NCBI GenBank assembly: GCA_046160825.1 | Contig: JBJXHC010000092.1 | Location: forward strand, 16,023 to 80,022 | Source of the DNA: JBJXHC01 sp046160825 | GTDB taxonomy: Bacteria > Bacteroidota > Ignavibacteria > UBA10030 > UBA6906 | DNA: 64,000 nt | Direction of reading: 5' to 3' | Shown: in pieces, positions 62,935 through 64,000 of the stretch | How positions within the stretch are numbered: position 1 is the stretch's first letter | Layout: the number at the start of each line of letters is the position of its first letter | Notes under the pieces: model-generated | Databases searched by the model: none | What the model was told of the DNA's origin: nothing | What the model saw: the letters and a program-made list of their open reading frames with translations, nothing else | Position numbers and translations under genes: made by a program

Positions 62935-64000
62935 ATGGTCGATAAGCTTCAAGTAATATTTGAGATTGTGCGGAAGGAATTCTTCCAGATCCGTCGCGAC
63001 AAGCGGATGCTGGCAGTTTCCATCGCGGCGCCGATTCTCCAGGTGCTGTTGTTGGGATACGCTGCCACCACAGATATAAAATTCACCAACCTGGTTGTTT
63101 GCGATATGGACAAGACTGCCGAGAGCCGGGCATTCATCCAGCGGTTTACAAACACGACGTACTTCGTTCACAAATATTCTGTGGATGCTGCAAATGAGGT
63201 GGACGAGTACATCGACGATGCCAGGGCTTCGATCGCCCTGGTTGTACCACAAGGGTTCGGGCGAAAGCAACTGGGAAGGGAAACTGCGCAAGTGCAGGTG
63301 GTGCTTGACGGTGCAGATGCGAACAGCGCCAACATTCTTCTCGGCTATGTCTCGCAGATCATCACATCGTATTCACAATCGTTGCTCGTTCAATATTCCA
63401 GCGCAACGCACGGACTACGCGTTGGATTGGTTGTGCCGGAGCCGCGCATCTGGTTTAATCCCGACCTGCTGAGTTCCAACTATATGGTTCCAGGCGTCGT
63501 CGCGCTTGTTCTCATGATCATCACGATGACGCTCACTTCACTCGGTATTGTGAAGGAAAAGGAGATAGGAACCTTGGAGCAGCTCATGGTCACTCCCATC
63601 AAGCCGTATCAATTGATTATCGGGAAGCTGATTCCGTTCGTGATCATCGGATTCTTTGATATGGTGATCGTGCTTGCCGTTGCGCGCTACTGGTTCGAGG
63701 TACCCTTGGTGGGAAGTTTACCATTGCTCTTCGGTCTCAGTGGATTGTTCATTCTTACGACGCTCGGACTGGGGCTGTTTATTTCCACCATATCCAAATC
63801 GCAGCAACAGGCAATGCTTATAGCGCAATTCTTCTTCTTCATGCCGTTCATGTTTCTCTCCGGGTTTTCCTTCCCGATTGCCAACATGCCGGAGGTGATT
63901 CAATATATCACGTATCTCATACCGCTACGGTATTTTCTGGAGATTGTGCGCGGAATATTTCTCAAAGGGGCTACACTCAACGAGCTATGGCCGCAATCCA
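62935..64000 (+). CDS. ABC-2 type permease (YbhR-like), truncated by the window end
   Basis: About 355 codons are visible and the frame is open at the window edge. It begins MVDKLQVIFEIVRKEFFQIRRD, then a first membrane segment (LAVSIAAPILQVLLLGYAA) and the same arrangement as the preceding permease, with IVKEKEIGTLEQLMVTPIKP as coupling region. It is a paralogue of that permease, and the two probably form a heterodimer. The 48-base gap before it is the longest within the operon. Only about 10-20 residues appear to be missing at the C-terminus. Confidence 0.9.
   Translation, partial: MVDKLQVIFEIVRKEFFQIRRDKRMLAVSIAAPILQVLLLGYAATTDIKFTNLVVCDMDKTAESRAFIQRFTNTTYFVHKYSVDAANEVDEYIDDARASIALVVPQGFGRKQLGRETAQVQVVLDGADANSANILLGYVSQIITSYSQSLLVQYSSATHGLRVGLVVPEPRIWFNPDLLSSNYMVPGVVALVLMIITMTLTSLGIVKEKEIGTLEQLMVTPIKPYQLIIGKLIPFVIIGFFDMVIVLAVARYWFEVPLVGSLPLLFGLSGLFILTTLGLGLFISTISKSQQQAMLIAQFFFFMPFMFLSGFSFPIANMPEVIQYITYLIPLRYFLEIVRGIFLKGATLNELWPQS

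Overview
This window looks like a chromosome segment from a bacterium of the Bacteroidota-Chlorobiota superphylum, most likely an Ignavibacteria/Kapabacteria-type lineage. The main evidence is the C-terminus shared by several very large secreted proteins: an N-x-P-N-P-F-N-P-(S/T)-T-x-I segment followed by a FlgD-like beta domain, as in type IX secretion (T9SS) cargo of that group. The phylum is inferred from protein style only. I see no rRNA, tRNA, CRISPR array or insertion sequence.

Region 1 (about 1-42.8 kb, all on the minus strand) is a secreted-protein and surface-glycan island. Four giant modular proteins (A, cut by the window start and at least 2691 codons; C, 1591 aa; D, 2870 aa; E, 3329 aa) and a smaller relative (B, 890 aa) are built from a shared parts list. 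The parts are a ~410-residue N-terminal module seen three times, about 18 Ig-like domains, 13 concanavalin/DUF1349-like lectin domains, three DUF2341-type modules, CBM4/9-like domains, fibronectin-III-like domains and one LamG domain. B, C and D end in a T9SS-type tail; E ends in dockerin-like repeats. Between them lie sugar-nucleotide genes: rfbF-like cytidylyltransferase, an NAD-dependent epimerase and a sugar C-methyltransferase in one tight operon, plus a second C-methyltransferase 33 nt behind giant E. An M36-like metalloprotease with its own T9SS-type tail precedes this block. Hairpin terminators separate several of the units.

Region 2 (about 43.0-50.1 kb, minus strand) is the metabolic highlight: a compact five-gene operon, ccr-like / CoA-ester lyase / methylsuccinyl-CoA dehydrogenase / mesaconyl-CoA hydratase / ethylmalonyl-CoA mutase. 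These are the dedicated steps of the ethylmalonyl-CoA pathway of acetyl-CoA assimilation. The first gene is an unusual, divergent relative of crotonyl-CoA carboxylase/reductase, and the mutase has an altered B12-binding motif.

Region 3 (about 50.3-55.5 kb, plus strand) is housekeeping: nadE-rsmI-GH13 with overlapping genes, then groES-groEL under a sigma70-like promoter and a CIRCE (HrcA) operator, closed by a terminator. A secreted alginate-lyase-like protein follows.

Region 4 (56.8 kb to the window end, plus strand) is a drug-efflux operon: TetR regulator, lipoprotein membrane-fusion protein, ABC ATPase, TolC-type outer-membrane protein, second ABC ATPase and two ABC-2 permeases (the last is cut by the window edge). 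It resembles the YbhGFSR system, but with the two ATPase halves encoded separately around a tolC gene. Candidate operator repeats precede tetR.
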